A DNA stretch of 64,000 nt from Enterobacter sp. R1(2018) (GCF_003628475.1 NZ_RCAA01000055.1:1-64000); one strand, 5' to 3'; shown: positions 8,560-16,434, counted from the stretch's first letter. Notes: generated by a model from the letters alone, not told the origin. A program made the numbers and translations.

Positions 8560-9179
8560 TGTTCTTCCTCTACGGTGCCGCCAGCGGCGCGATCGATACG
8601 CTCAATCTCGGCGAGAATAAGCGCACCAGCTTTAACCAGAGCTGCTCGCGGCTCTTTGGGGGATGACTTCAGGTACTTGCCCGCATCAGGCCACGGCCAT
8701 AATCGTTGCGCTCTGCGCATTGCGTCCGGTAGTGCAGACACAGAAACAGCGTAAGCAGCGCCAGCAAGATTAAGCACGCCCGGAAGATAGTTATCATCAC
8801 GGCGCTCTGTATAACCCTTACTTTCCTTCTGGCGCTGACGTTCAGCCAGCACATCAGCTACGGCTGCGGATAGCGGGCGGGACTCCAGTTCTGCGATGCG
8901 ATTCTCTGCGATTTCAAGTTTCGACTCTGACTCTCTAAATTTGTCATGCCAACGATTACATGCCAAAAATGCTCCTTCGCGATATCCTGTTTCAAGGTCC
9001 ATTTTATCCAACAAGTCCGCGATAATATTGAGTTCATCATTGTTGATGATCTCCATAAATTCGCTGGTAGCTCTATCCCAGGCGTCCAGTGCATCATAGT
9101 TTTTAGGGTTTAATTTGTGGGCTGCGAGTGTAGCCCTGTACTTATCTGCCGCCAGTTTTAGTTCGGTTCCCTTATTCAT
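8556..9179 (-). CDS. Ea22-like early-left protein
   Basis: The 207-aa product starts at MNKGTELKL (9179), with AGGGGC upstream. A helical N-terminal half with a coiled-coil stretch (KFRESESKLEIAENRIAELE) precedes a conserved C-terminal domain (VLAERQRQKESKGYT ... RRAQRLWPWP ... ALIL.EIERIDR). That domain is widespread in ead/Ea22-like proteins of lambdoid early regions. No biochemical role is established. The upstream in-frame extension to 9314 overlaps the next gene and is unlikely to be used. Confidence 0.65.
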   Translation of the reverse strand: MNKGTELKLAADKYRATLAAHKLNPKNYDALDAWDRATSEFMEIINNDELNIIADLLDKMDLETGYREGAFLACNRWHDKFRESESKLEIAENRIAELESRPLSAAVADVLAERQRQKESKGYTERRDDNYLPGVLNLAGAAYAVSVSALPDAMRRAQRLWPWPDAGKYLKSSPKEPRAALVKAGALILAEIERIDRAAGGTVEEEQ

Positions 9180-9486
9180 GGCTTGCCCCTTGCTTGCGTG
9201 ATTGATGGCAGTAGTGCTCACCGTTCGGCCTGCTGCTACGGCACCCGCAGCGCGGGCAGGGTTCAGGAACATACGGCATCTTTCTGTACTCACGAATAAT
9301 ATGCGGATACTCACCAGTTACCCGGCTCTCAAGCTTTCCGCGTTCCTCAAGCCGCTCGCAACGGTACTGCGGACGATTAATTGGAAGGTGCATAACCTCA
9401 AACCATTCGTCGTCCGGCAAATTCGCAAGGATATCTTTATCGGTCTCGCTTAACGGCTTCATCTGCACCTCTGCTGTGTTATTCAT
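9172..9486 (-). CDS. Hypothetical protein with C-terminal zinc-ribbon motif
   Basis: The 104-aa protein begins MNNTAEVQMKPLSETDKDIL and has a short helical N-terminal region like a winged helix (residues 10-60) followed by CPRCGCRSSRPNGEHYCH, a Cys4/His-type knuckle that probably binds zinc. It overlaps the methyltransferase stop by four bases. It may contact nucleic acid; no family is recognised. Confidence 0.6.
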   Translation of the reverse strand: MNNTAEVQMKPLSETDKDILANLPDDEWFEVMHLPINRPQYRCERLEERGKLESRVTGEYPHIIREYRKMPYVPEPCPRCGCRSSRPNGEHYCHQSRKQGASHE

Positions 9487-10235
9487 GCTGCAAATTCCTC
9501 TTCGTTAACGCCCAGGCGCTCACAGGCAGTGAGGTAATTAGCGTAATCTTTCTCGATACCAATGAACGGACGCCCGGTATCTTTGCAGGCCACGCCAGTG
9601 CCCCCACTTCCCGTTGTAAAATCCAGAACGGTATCGCCAGGGTTGCTGTACGTTTCTATGATGTATTTGAGCAGCGCCAGTGGTTTTTGTGTTGAATGCA
9701 AGCTCTGCTTTTGCTTGTCGCTCGAAAAAATTTGTACGTCTCGTGGGTATCTGGATGTCGAGTCGTAACTGACAGGTTTATTCGCTGACCCGTAAACATC
9801 GGTATTTGGACTTCCTCTGCGCGCGGTTTTACGAACATGCCCATGCGTCATTTGTGGGTTGAAAGTGGGCTGCTTACGATAAAAAACCTGAATATTTTCA
9901 TGCGCGCGCATGGGTTGCTTTTTGGCATTCAGAAATCCTGTTGCATGCGGCTTTTCCCATATCCACTCTGTTTTCCAGTGCTTAAGATTGCTGGAGACTA
10001 AAACACTGGTAAAAGGTTGAGCTGAGAAAAGAACAATAGCCGCGTTTGGTTTCGCTACCCTGTAAAGCTCTTTCCACATGCGATGCAGGTCGAGCACCGA
10101 ATCCCAGCGGCACTGTGTTGTGCCGTAGGGAATATCAGCAAGTACCAGATCAATTGTGCCGTCGCCAATTTGAGGGAACACATCAAAGCAATCGGCATGA
10201 AAAAGTTTCAGCGCTTCGGTGTTATTGCTCATCAT
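9483..10235 (-). CDS. DNA N6-adenine/N4-cytosine methyltransferase
   Basis: This 250-aa SAM-dependent DNA methyltransferase shows motif IV (LADIPYG) near residue 30, motif VIII-like TEWIWEKP, and motif X/I late in the chain (STQKPLALLKYI followed by VLDFTTGSGGTG). That order is the beta-class arrangement used by phage amino-methyltransferases. It probably modifies phage and host DNA to escape restriction; no cognate nuclease is adjacent. The start at 10235 (ATGATGAGC) overlaps the upstream stop. An in-frame extension to 10361 is rejected because it runs inside that gene. The target sequence cannot be predicted here. Confidence 0.88.
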   Translation of the reverse strand: MMSNNTEALKLFHADCFDVFPQIGDGTIDLVLADIPYGTTQCRWDSVLDLHRMWKELYRVAKPNAAIVLFSAQPFTSVLVSSNLKHWKTEWIWEKPHATGFLNAKKQPMRAHENIQVFYRKQPTFNPQMTHGHVRKTARRGSPNTDVYGSANKPVSYDSTSRYPRDVQIFSSDKQKQSLHSTQKPLALLKYIIETYSNPGDTVLDFTTGSGGTGVACKDTGRPFIGIEKDYANYLTACERLGVNEEEFAA

Positions 10236-10548
10236 TGACCTCATTTCTGCGAAGCCAAATACACACCGCACCGTCTTCGCTATCGTGAATAGAACCAACA
10301 AACCAGCCATCTTCCGGCGCTGGTGGCTCGGGCTGCCATGATGAAATGTCGTAACCGTCAACGTTCAGATCAATATCTTCTTCGTCGCGGTACTCAACAT
10401 GCCACTGGAGATTATTTGCAGCCATCCAGTCGTTAAACTCTTCCGTTTTGATTGCTTCACGACCGTCGCAGAATTTTTCGTATTCCGGATGCGTCCAGTA
10501 GCCGTAGCAGTCACGCTCAACCGGCAACGCTTCAATTTTTATGCTCAT
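10222..10548 (-). CDS. Hypothetical acidic early-left protein
   Basis: The 108-aa protein from MSIKIEALPVERDCYGYW has many acidic residues and tryptophans. Its ATG forms an ATGA overlap with the stop of the upstream gene, which fixes the start at 10548. Similar short proteins occur in enterobacterial prophages, but I do not recognise a function. Confidence 0.6.
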   Translation of the reverse strand: MSIKIEALPVERDCYGYWTHPEYEKFCDGREAIKTEEFNDWMAANNLQWHVEYRDEEDIDLNVDGYDISSWQPEPPAPEDGWFVGSIHDSEDGAVCIWLRRNEVNDEQ

Positions 10549-11081
10549 ACGGCAGCTCCTTTGCGAAGCTGGGCGGCGAATCTCTCTGCCTCTGCCGTTG
10601 TTCCATTCCATCTGCCATCACGGCTTGCAATCCATTGGTCGATACCGCTTGCCCGCACTTCAGCCAGAAAAGCGTCGGTGGCCGCGAAAGGGTTCTCGGC
10701 GTTTACATCGCGTGAAACGTACATGTTTATCTCGGACACGTAATCAAGCGGTACGCCTGCCATCATGCAGTCCTCGCCCTCGGATAAATATTCCATGTGG
10801 TTTTCACTAATATCAGTTAGCAGGCGAAGCATCTGCCCGTTTTCCGCCGCCTGCGCGTCACGCTCTTTACCCAACTTCTCGACGCCTTCCTTTGCCAATT
10901 TGTTAGCCTGTTCAGCAACCTCCATTAAGCTGTTAACCATTTCCATTTTGGCCTTGAGTGCATCACGCTCTTTCTTGACCGCTTCAAGGTCTGCATAAGA
11001 AACGAAGTCACCGACCGCTGTCCTTGTCACCTTAATCCGTCCTGTTTCTTCTTCACGGATGTCATAACGTTGTATTGTCAT
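10545..11081 (-). CDS. Ea22-like coiled-coil protein
   Basis: The 178-aa protein has a central coiled coil (about residues 35-90, YADLEAVKKERDALKAK onward) and a C-terminal block (NPFAATDAFLAEVRASGID ... AERFAAQLRKG) that is characteristic of lambdoid ead/Ea22-like proteins. It is encoded in the middle of the overlapping PL operon. The family has no known biochemical function. Confidence 0.75.
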   Translation of the reverse strand: MTIQRYDIREEETGRIKVTRTAVGDFVSYADLEAVKKERDALKAKMEMVNSLMEVAEQANKLAKEGVEKLGKERDAQAAENGQMLRLLTDISENHMEYLSEGEDCMMAGVPLDYVSEINMYVSRDVNAENPFAATDAFLAEVRASGIDQWIASRDGRWNGTTAEAERFAAQLRKGAAV

Positions 11082-11308
11082 AGCCTTTCCTTAAGCGTCC
11101 CGTTAATGACGCCTATGTGATAAATGAGTTGATATAGAGTGAAGAGGGGATTTATTCGCTTCTCGTAGCTGAGCAGGATGCGGCGGTTAATGACGTCCCT
11201 TTGCTTACATGTCCTGGCGTTTTCCTTTTTCCATGATTCCTGTATCTCTCCCCAGCATTGACGAGCTGTAGCGCGTATTGCGTTTTGCTCTGCTGTGTCC
11301 ATAGTCAA
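11078..11308 (-). CDS. Hypothetical early-left protein
   Basis: The 76-aa basic helical product carries no domain I recognise. It overlaps both neighbours by four bases, which supports its being translated. Either ATG at codon 1 or codon 3 could be the start. Confidence 0.55.
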   Translation of the reverse strand: MTMDTAEQNAIRATARQCWGEIQESWKKENARTCKQRDVINRRILLSYEKRINPLFTLYQLIYHIGVINGTLKERL

Positions 11309-11544
11309 CCTTTGAAGCGCTCAGGAACTTCATCGAATATCTCCGCGCTCATAACAAGGCAGCGCCCATCTTTCATAGGGAACGCGTATTCCTTTTTCAC
11401 TACAAAAAGATGGTCAGCGGTAGCCCTAAGAACCATGTCCGTTACGTCTGTTTTCTTTCCCACCCACAACCCTTTTACTGGATTCAGCGTTCCTGAATAA
11501 ATCGTTCCGCCTAATGGGGTGGCTCCAATCATTTTTACGTTCAT
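11305..11544 (-). CDS. Hypothetical early-left protein, DUF7446-like
   Basis: The 79-aa product begins MNVKMIGATPLGGTIYSGTL, with GAGGAT six bases upstream of the chosen start at 11544. It is mainly beta-strand by pattern (LWVGKKTDVTDMVLRATADHLF, ending EIFDEVPERFKG). I recall related short proteins in enterobacterial phages, but no function is known. The same frame is open upstream into a probable frameshifted gene (11555-11718). Confidence 0.6.
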   Translation of the reverse strand: MNVKMIGATPLGGTIYSGTLNPVKGLWVGKKTDVTDMVLRATADHLFVVKKEYAFPMKDGRCLVMSAEIFDEVPERFKG

Positions 11545-11554
11545 AGCTCTATCC

Positions 11555-11718
11555 TCAGTGCTTAATCTGCTTGATGAACTTGTCGATATGCCGGTTAAGG
11601 TCGGTGACGGGAAGCTATGCCGTGATTTAAGTTCTGCTTCGGATGGCATCGGTTTATCCCGGCGCCGTGCAACTAAGTCACCCGGCGTTAAATCAGCGTT
11701 GTATTGACCGTTAAACAT
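11555..11718 (-). pseudogene. Probable frameshifted small gene
   Basis: From an ATG at 11718 the frame reads MFNGQYNADLTPGDLVARRR and on to ELKSRHS. The expected C-terminus (DLNRHIDKFIKQIKH, stop at 11555) then lies in another frame, while the original frame runs on with low-complexity TGISTSSSSRLSTE into the next gene. A one-base change around the RHS codons would join the two. The coordinates span 164 bases, not a multiple of three. Confidence 0.4.
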
Positions 11719-11995
11719 GTTCACGCTCAACATATTCCTGGATGGACTTGCTCACCGTCTGACTGATGTTTTCGATATGCAGCACCAGAGCCTGTAGCGA
11801 TTGCGCTTCCGAAGTGAGGATTTCGCGATGACATAGCTCTTTAACCAGGTGCTCAAATTTGGAGTAGTAACGGGCCTGGCTAAGTGCTTCTTTCCCTGCG
11901 TTATCGCCTTTTTCAATAATTACTTTTTCGCGTAAAACGAGGTCGTGAGTAGTCCCGGTAATGACGTATTTACCGATTTCGATATTGAGTTTCAT
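11711..11995 (-). CDS. Phage protein, DUF5405-like
   Basis: The 94-aa protein opens MKLNIEIGKYVITGTTHDLVL and contains EKGDNAGKEALSQARYYSKFEHLVKELCHREI, a pattern I associate with the DUF5405 family of enterobacterial phage early proteins. A C-terminal amphipathic helix follows. Function is unknown. Its last codons overlap the start of the small frameshifted gene. Confidence 0.6.
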   Translation of the reverse strand: MKLNIEIGKYVITGTTHDLVLREKVIIEKGDNAGKEALSQARYYSKFEHLVKELCHREILTSEAQSLQALVLHIENISQTVSKSIQEYVEREHV

Positions 11996-12004
11996 TGGAT
12001 GTCC

Positions 12005-12202
12005 TTAATGGCGGCTAAGCTTTATGCCTTCGCGCTTGGCAAGCTGCCTGATTGATTCGTAGGAACGGTCGAAGAGTTTGGCGATTAGTTTTGGCCGGGT
12101 ATGACCAGCCATTAATCTGATGAGCTTGATATCGATTTCCAGCCAGGGGCGACCTAGTGATTGCTGGTTGCCGCGCTGCTTTCGGTAAGTGCTTTCCTTC
12201 AT
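12005..12202 (-). CDS. Small basic HTH-like protein
   Basis: This 65-aa protein is strongly basic. Residues 20-62 (LEIDIKLIRLMAGHTRPKLIA.. then RSYESIRQLAKREGIKL) read as a short helix-turn-helix of the SANT/homeodomain-like sort, which suggests DNA binding. It lies nine bases downstream of the DUF5405-like start and two bases from the next gene. Confidence 0.6.
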   Translation of the reverse strand: MKESTYRKQRGNQQSLGRPWLEIDIKLIRLMAGHTRPKLIAKLFDRSYESIRQLAKREGIKLSRH

Positions 12203-12204
12203 GG

Positions 12205-12759
12205 CTAGCCCGCCTCAGATAGCTCCGCTTTCCTGCTGCTGTAGGCCTCGTCCAGCTTTTTCAACTTCTCATCGCTACCGGACAATGCTGCTTTTGTTTT
12301 CTGGTAGAAGCGCTCAAGGGTTTCCAGAGGTGCGGTAATCGCTTGCTCACAGAACCATGCGAGAGGGTCAACGATGTTTAGCTTTTCCACTCGATGCTCA
12401 ACACGCTTTCCGCGCGACACTGTTAGCATTAGCGAGAAATCAGCTTCGATGTGGCTCATTGCTTTAACCTTGATGCCACCGACAGCAACGCCGCCGAATT
12501 TAACGCTTGGGTCACCGACGAGCGTTAATGATCTCCCTACCCACGAGTGACCATCCGTTCCCCAGCCACCACACAACACACGACGCATAGATTTCGATGG
12601 CTTGTAAGGTCGTCCGTCATATCCTTCAAGGTCGATGAATACTGGCTGGTCTTTGCTTCCGGCTCGAACGGATTTGATTGCGGCTGTAATGCTGACTGAC
12701 TGCACATCTTCAAAGTTAATTTGGTCAGAGCGCGGGACTACGGTGCTTGAAAGGTCCAT
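12205..12759 (-). CDS. Hypothetical recombination-cluster protein
   Basis: The 184-aa protein has a beta-rich N-terminal two thirds (GRPYKPSKSMRRVLCGGWG, VGRSLTLVGDPSVKFGGVAV) and a charged helical C-terminus. It shares the junction base with the RecE-like nuclease gene and is transcribed with it. That pairing suggests an accessory role in phage recombination, for example single-strand binding or annealing. I do not recognise the family, so this is inferred from context only. Confidence 0.5.
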   Translation of the reverse strand: MDLSSTVVPRSDQINFEDVQSVSITAAIKSVRAGSKDQPVFIDLEGYDGRPYKPSKSMRRVLCGGWGTDGHSWVGRSLTLVGDPSVKFGGVAVGGIKVKAMSHIEADFSLMLTVSRGKRVEHRVEKLNIVDPLAWFCEQAITAPLETLERFYQKTKAALSGSDEKLKKLDEAYSSRKAELSEAG

Positions 12760-13580
12760 TAGAGATATACCTCGTCGTCAAATTCTTCTTCAAACAGATA
12801 CCCAGGAACGTTTATTTCGCTGGAAGGTAAAACCATCCCTTCATAGTGGAGAGATGGGTCATCCATGCATCCCAATAGCCTATCCATGGCTTCTAACATG
12901 ACCTTTCTGCCGAGCTCAAGAGAGTCCTCGCCGATGTAGTACATGCAGTTTTTGAAAGGTGCAGTGTTCTCGATAGCGAAGAAGCAGAACTGGTTAAGTT
13001 CGCGCCCGGTTACCAGTTTCAGGACGTACAAGTAAAATGCCGCCTGCACGTGATAGTGATACTGGCCGAATGCCTGGCTGAATCCCCGCTGCGTTGCGTC
13101 CCTGCAACTTTTCACATCCAGAGGGTAGGGGTGGGTATCCGACAGTCTGTCGAAACGGCACTTCAAGCGGAGTCCGGTTGTTGGGCAGGTGGCGAACATT
13201 GAAACTTCGGAACGGCCATTTGTCGCCATGTAATCGGAAAAATCATCGTTCAGACCTGACGATTCAATCATCCGACTTATGGTGTCAGCTTCATTGCCGA
13301 TGAGTATCTTTTCCGGATCGCAACCAGCCGCCAGCGCTTTGTATTCCTTTGATGCCCGAGTGCTAATATCTGGCTTTAACAAAAATTCCCTTTCAAATAA
13401 TTCCGGCTCAAGCAGCGCTGCATGTATTGCCGTTCCGATCTGGGCTGATTTGCTGCCTTTGAACGGATTAAAGTAGAGGTTTGCTGGGCTGACGCTAATC
13501 GCCTTAATTGTCGTCGAGCCTATCGCTTCATCCTTGTGATAATCATCGTTGGACAAGTCGTAATAAATCCCTTGATCCAT
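12759..13580 (-). CDS. RecE/exonuclease VIII-like PD-(D/E)XK nuclease
   Basis: This 273-aa protein matches the C-terminal nuclease domain of exonuclease VIII. It has the early YH....I(S)ST.IK.....P segment (residues 14-35), the [14 protein letters not shown] motif (about residues 48-61), and the active-site stretch RFDRLSD...LDVKSC (D and K about 145-157) followed by YHVQAAFYL. Such enzymes resect double-stranded DNA 5' to 3' for recombination by a partner annealing protein. It occupies the position of lambda exo in the PL operon. Residue conservation suggests it is active. Confidence 0.8.
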   Translation of the reverse strand: MDQGIYYDLSNDDYHKDEAIGSTTIKAISVSPANLYFNPFKGSKSAQIGTAIHAALLEPELFEREFLLKPDISTRASKEYKALAAGCDPEKILIGNEADTISRMIESSGLNDDFSDYMATNGRSEVSMFATCPTTGLRLKCRFDRLSDTHPYPLDVKSCRDATQRGFSQAFGQYHYHVQAAFYLYVLKLVTGRELNQFCFFAIENTAPFKNCMYYIGEDSLELGRKVMLEAMDRLLGCMDDPSLHYEGMVLPSSEINVPGYLFEEEFDDEVYL

Positions 13581-13888
13581 TACGCAGCCTCCCTGTGCTC
13601 ATGCTTTGCTTTGAAAACGCCGATAGCGTACTCAGCCGTTACCCGTGCCGTTAAAGCGTCCCAGCGCCATTTCTCGACGTTCTCTTGAAAGTCGATATCA
13701 TCGCCAGACAGATAGTCAACGGCGTCCGTGGTGTGTTCGTCAGGCTGGAACTTTCGGAGTAGGGAAGTGATTGGATTGGATGCTTTGGCGAGACGCTCTA
13801 CTTCTTCGTAAATGCGCTCATGGTCGCGTTCGTCCAGACTGGCAATGATGCCCTTGATTTCCTGCTTGTCTGCGATAGTAAGTCTCAT
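13580..13888 (-). CDS. Hypothetical early-left protein in recombination cluster
   Basis: This 102-aa acidic helical protein ([33 protein letters not shown]...) is in the place where lambda carries gam, but the sequence does not look like Gam to me. It overlaps the genes on both sides. Function unknown. Confidence 0.55.
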   Translation of the reverse strand: MRLTIADKQEIKGIIASLDERDHERIYEEVERLAKASNPITSLLRKFQPDEHTTDAVDYLSGDDIDFQENVEKWRWDALTARVTAEYAIGVFKAKHEHREAA

Positions 13889-13980
13889 GCTGACTCCTTC
13901 TCTTTAACTGGTACGCCGAGGTCTTTCATCAGCCTGGCGAATTGTTCGTCTGTCATGTCGCGGGGTGATTGCTGGTTCAT
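13885..13980 (-). CDS. Small acidic peptide (31 aa)
   Basis: The peptide MNQQSPRDMTDEQFARLMKD... is 31 aa, mostly one amphipathic helix, and its frame overlaps both neighbouring genes through ATGA junctions. The overlaps argue for real translation by coupling. No family recognised. Confidence 0.5.
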   Translation of the reverse strand: MNQQSPRDMTDEQFARLMKDLGVPVKEKESA

Positions 13981-14132
13981 TTCACTCTCCGGTACCACGG
14001 CAGGTTGATCGCTGACTTCATCTCAGCATTTGCCTGCGACCACATACGCGCATCACCCAGGTATCGGGCTATCACCGCCTTGCTCTGAGCTGCTTTAAGC
14101 TTGTTGTGGTTGATAATCAGATGCTGCTGCAT
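13977..14132 (-). CDS. kil: Kil-like inhibitor of FtsZ
   Basis: The 51-aa product contains KAVIARYLGDARMWSQA, which lines up with the core of lambda Kil (the IA-F-IGDEKMF-EA segment) with matching spacing. Lambda Kil (47 aa) blocks cell division by inhibiting FtsZ ring assembly after induction. The gene follows cIII directly and overlaps it, the same order as in lambda. A GGAGG precedes the ATG at 14132. The assignment rests on this short similarity plus gene order. Confidence 0.65.
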   Translation of the reverse strand: MQQHLIINHNKLKAAQSKAVIARYLGDARMWSQANAEMKSAINLPWYRRVK

Positions 14133-14251
14133 AGCGCCTCCAGTGATTTTCTGGCCGCACGGATAAGCCGGCGAACTCGTTTAGTTAATTCGGATTCAGC
14201 GGGATAGAAAGCGGACATGACGCCGCTTCCCGCGAGGCTTAGTTGCATCAT
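14117..14251 (-). CDS. cIII: CIII-like FtsH inhibitor
   Basis: The 44-aa peptide MMQLSLAGSGVMSAFYPAES... ends in an amphipathic basic helix (ELTKRVRRLIRAARKSLEAL). Lambda and P22 CIII show the same layout: an M.(Y/I)AIAG...AG start, a P.ES, then a basic helix that inhibits FtsH and so protects CII. Its position in the PL operon just before kil is that of cIII. The start at 14251 has AGAAGGAA upstream; 14248 is the alternative. Confidence 0.65.
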   Translation of the reverse strand: MMQLSLAGSGVMSAFYPAESELTKRVRRLIRAARKSLEALCSSI

Positions 14252-14313
14252 GGGAGATTCCTTCTGTTAGGTTTGTGTTCATTCATCAGCGTTGACGCTC
14301 AGGGATGGACGCA

Positions 14314-14338
14314 ATAAAAAACCACCCGAAGGTGGCTT
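14314..14338 (-). terminator. Intrinsic terminator in the PL operon
   Basis: AAGCCACC-TTCG-GGTGGTT followed by TTTTATTGC on the minus strand, right at the end of the 274-aa gene and before cIII. The UUCG tetraloop makes it strong; N would be needed to reach cIII. Confidence 0.85.
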
Positions 14339-15161
14339 AGATGACGTTAAGCTGTTGGTCTATGTAGGCCTTGTCAGCCTCAAATTTTTCTTTCGACTTG
14401 TTGAATTGCGCAGTTACGCTTTCGAAAGATTTTTCACAGGTTGAATGCATTCCTGCACGGATAAGCAACATCTCATCAGCGCTGAACTCAATGCCCATAT
14501 TCTTGAGTTGCTGCAACTCCTCAACACGCAAGGAGTTAATGAGCCTAATTGCGCAAGATTTAACAAATAATTGCGCTTCTTCGTACGTCTTGAAAAATGT
14601 AACGTCTGAATAACTTCCACTACCATCGCCGTATCTGTTAACGCGCAGACCTATCTTTCCGTCAGAGTTTCCAAGCACGGTTAAGGATTTCATTCCTTCG
14701 TACTTCTTATTCCCGTAATAGTTGTCGATGCATGACATGTACTCAGAGAAACGCTCTATCTTTGGAATTCGATAATCAGCCTGCACTGCGTAATTAAGTT
14801 GCCCGGTCATTACATCGACGAAATGGTTCAAGTCTTGCTCATCAATGTGATCAGCAAAGGCTTTCACCTGCTTAAGCTGATCGCGATACAGGCTCAGTTT
14901 GTTTTTAGTGTCTGCAACCTCACGATTAACTGACTCAATCTGTGCCTTGGCTTTTGCAAGCGCTGCTTCTTGTCGCGCCTTCTCTTTGGAGAGATAAGAT
15001 TCAACTGGTGTGTCGTGCAGGCTCTTTGCGATGAATCGCTCACCACCGGGTATCTCGTCGCCCTGCGCAGTAACAAAGACTTCTTGAACGATGGTTTCTT
15101 GATTATTCAGTGCGCCGACGATCACAACTTTGCGTCCGTCTGACAGGAATTTGGTTTCCAT
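14337..15161 (-). CDS. Hypothetical early-left protein with coiled coil
   Basis: The 274-aa protein starts at METKFLSDGRKVVIVGAL (GGAGAA upstream of 15161). A beta-rich N-terminal domain (residues 1-55) is followed by a coiled coil (about 58-105, EKARQEAALAKAKAQIESV...) and a mixed C-terminal domain. I do not recognise a family. Terminators on both sides isolate it, so it is an independent insert in the PL operon and may be an accessory lysogen or exclusion gene. Confidence 0.6.
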   Translation of the reverse strand: METKFLSDGRKVVIVGALNNQETIVQEVFVTAQGDEIPGGERFIAKSLHDTPVESYLSKEKARQEAALAKAKAQIESVNREVADTKNKLSLYRDQLKQVKAFADHIDEQDLNHFVDVMTGQLNYAVQADYRIPKIERFSEYMSCIDNYYGNKKYEGMKSLTVLGNSDGKIGLRVNRYGDGSGSYSDVTFFKTYEEAQLFVKSCAIRLINSLRVEELQQLKNMGIEFSADEMLLIRAGMHSTCEKSFESVTAQFNKSKEKFEADKAYIDQQLNVI

Positions 15162-15173
15162 ACTTTTCTCCAG

Positions 15174-15201
15174 GCAAAAAGAAGCCCGCACGGTGGCGGG
15201 C
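15174..15201 (-). terminator. Intrinsic terminator in the PL operon
   Basis: GCCCGC...GCGGGC stem followed by TTCTTTTTG on the minus strand, upstream of the 274-aa gene. Confidence 0.8.
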
Positions 15202-15263
15202 AATAAGGACAACGAGGGTTCAGTATCTGTTCTCAGTGAATGAAAGCTGATACGGAGGGGGGG

Positions 15264-15524
15264 TTAAATATCTTCTAACGCGTAATCACAAATCATCTCG
15301 CAACTACCCGGATCGCCTTCTTCGCGTGTCCGCAATCCCACCTGCTGTGACTCCTGCTTAATCTCGCCCCAGCAAACCTGCTCGACTTCATCAGCCCATC
15401 CGTCAGCCGCCTCGCCACGGTAATAATCGATAGCTTCCTCTGCTGCGGTTTTGGCTAACTCTGCTGTAGGGTAGGTTTCAAATCCATTATCAGGGTCGAA
15501 CATGAAAAACTGGCACTTCGTCAT
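15264..15524 (-). CDS. Hypothetical early-left protein
   Basis: The 86-aa acidic protein starts MTKCQFFMFDPDNGFETYPT, with AGGAG upstream of 15524, and carries an AELAKTAAEEAIDYYRGEAADGW helix. The type is frequent in enterobacterial prophages, where it is uncharacterised. Confidence 0.6.
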   Translation of the reverse strand: MTKCQFFMFDPDNGFETYPTAELAKTAAEEAIDYYRGEAADGWADEVEQVCWGEIKQESQQVGLRTREEGDPGSCEMICDYALEDI

Positions 15525-15526
15525 AT

Positions 15527-15835
15527 CTATTCTCCTGTAGCCTTGCTGATAGCGGCCTGCGCCTTGTCTAGCCATGGTCTGAAGTGAGATTCGATATAAT
15601 CCATATCCACATCAGACAGGGTTATTTCTGTCTTTAACCGCTGCAACGCTTCAAGCAAATCAGGTGCCGCTGCAATCAATGCGGCATTTGCTAAATCCTC
15701 CTCGATGGAAGTCATGAACGTTCCCACCACGCATAGAATATCTCCGCTCCCTGCGGTGATTATCGATGTTGCCATTGACTCTTCATCTTCCCCAGCCGAC
15801 CACGGCCCCGGCGTTCCTTTGAACTCACTCATCAT
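15527..15835 (-). CDS. Phage protein of the GTPGPW/AAAPDLLEAL family
   Basis: The 102-aa protein shows GTPGPWSAGEDEESM near the start and NAALIAAAPDLLEALQRL in the middle, the two hallmarks of a very common phage early protein family with no known function. The start uses GGAGTGA upstream. It is separated by a terminator from the genes nearer N. Confidence 0.75.
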   Translation of the reverse strand: MMSEFKGTPGPWSAGEDEESMATSIITAGSGDILCVVGTFMTSIEEDLANAALIAAAPDLLEALQRLKTEITLSDVDMDYIESHFRPWLDKAQAAISKATGE

Positions 15836-15850
15836 TCACTCCAATCTGCA

Positions 15851-15875
15851 TAAAAAAGGCCGCCCACTGGCAGCC
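15851..15875 (-). terminator. Intrinsic terminator in the PL operon
   Basis: On the minus strand GGCTGCC-AGTG-GGCGGCC is followed by TTTTTTATG. It is the first strong stop after the N-proximal genes. Confidence 0.85.
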
Positions 15876-15918
15876 AACTTGTAACGATAACTTACACGTT
15901 CAGTTGTAAACCCCAGGC

Positions 15919-16173
15919 CTACAACTCATCCCGAATCTGTGAGAGCTTGCTGATTGCACGGTAGTGACCACGGCGCTGCTCTTCCGTTTTAATCGCTCTC
16001 AAATCATCCTTGATAGCGTCAATGGCTTCGTTAAGCACCTGAGCCTTAGCTTCCTTGATGGCCTGCTTGCGTGGCTTCAGGCGAGGTTTCTGTGATGACC
16101 TGCCAGAGAGGTTATTTCGGATCGCTTTGGCCTGCGCCTTCTGACGGGCTATTGCCTGTTCGAGTGTTTCCAT
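15919..16173 (-). CDS. Hypothetical basic helical protein
   Basis: The 84-aa lysine- and arginine-rich protein (residues 10-40 contain LSGRSSQKPRLKPRKQAIKE) is almost wholly helical. It follows the N-like gene closely, with GAGGTGATAC before the ATG. Function unknown; nucleic-acid contact is plausible from the charge. Confidence 0.55.
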   Translation of the reverse strand: METLEQAIARQKAQAKAIRNNLSGRSSQKPRLKPRKQAIKEAKAQVLNEAIDAIKDDLRAIKTEEQRRGHYRAISKLSQIRDEL

Positions 16174-16176
16174 GTA

Positions 16177-16434
16177 TCACCTCGCTGTAATGTTCTCTGA
16201 CTTGCGATGCCCTGCCTGAAATATCGCTACCTGCGGTATGCAGATGCTGCCCGATGCATCTTCTTTAGGCTCACGCCAGTTCGGTGCACGAAGAGCTTGC
16301 TCAACTCTCGGTGATGGCTCGCCAGACAGTTTTGCAAATGCCCGGTTAATCTTTCCTGCGTAATTTCCCGCATCAATCTGCTGAGCTGCTTTTCTGGCGT
16401 TGTACTCAGCCATACGGCGTTGATTTCTGTTCAT
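16177..16434 (-). CDS. N: N-like transcription antitermination protein
   Basis: The 85-aa product has an N-terminal arginine-rich motif (NRNQRRMAEYNARKAAQQ) like the boxB-binding helix of lambda N. A later EPSPRVEQAL segment corresponds to the KSRVESAL stretch of lambda N that contacts NusA. It is the first gene of the PL transcript and follows a nutL-like element (16617-16651). At least four intrinsic terminators lie downstream in the operon, as expected for N-controlled genes. It is shorter than lambda N (107 aa) and diverged at the C-terminus. The start has GAGGA nine bases upstream. Confidence 0.72.
   Translation of the reverse strand: MNRNQRRMAEYNARKAAQQIDAGNYAGKINRAFAKLSGEPSPRVEQALRAPNWREPKEDASGSICIPQVAIFQAGHRKSENITAR

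Noticed and set aside
8556..9314. N-terminal extension of the Ea22-like gene to 9314
   Set aside because: It overlaps most of the neighbouring zinc-ribbon gene and has no matching family sequence before residue 46; the ATG at 9179 has a ribosome site.
9483..10361. Methyltransferase start at 10361
   Set aside because: The added 42 residues lie within the upstream gene and lack methyltransferase similarity; ATGATG at 10235 overlaps the upstream stop.
12205..12759. Bet-type annealing protein
   Set aside because: The gene is next to a RecE-like nuclease but shows no Bet/RecT sequence motif, so only a context-based hint is given.
13580..13888. Gam homologue
   Set aside because: Position fits but the sequence shows no resemblance to lambda Gam or the GamL families that I can recall.
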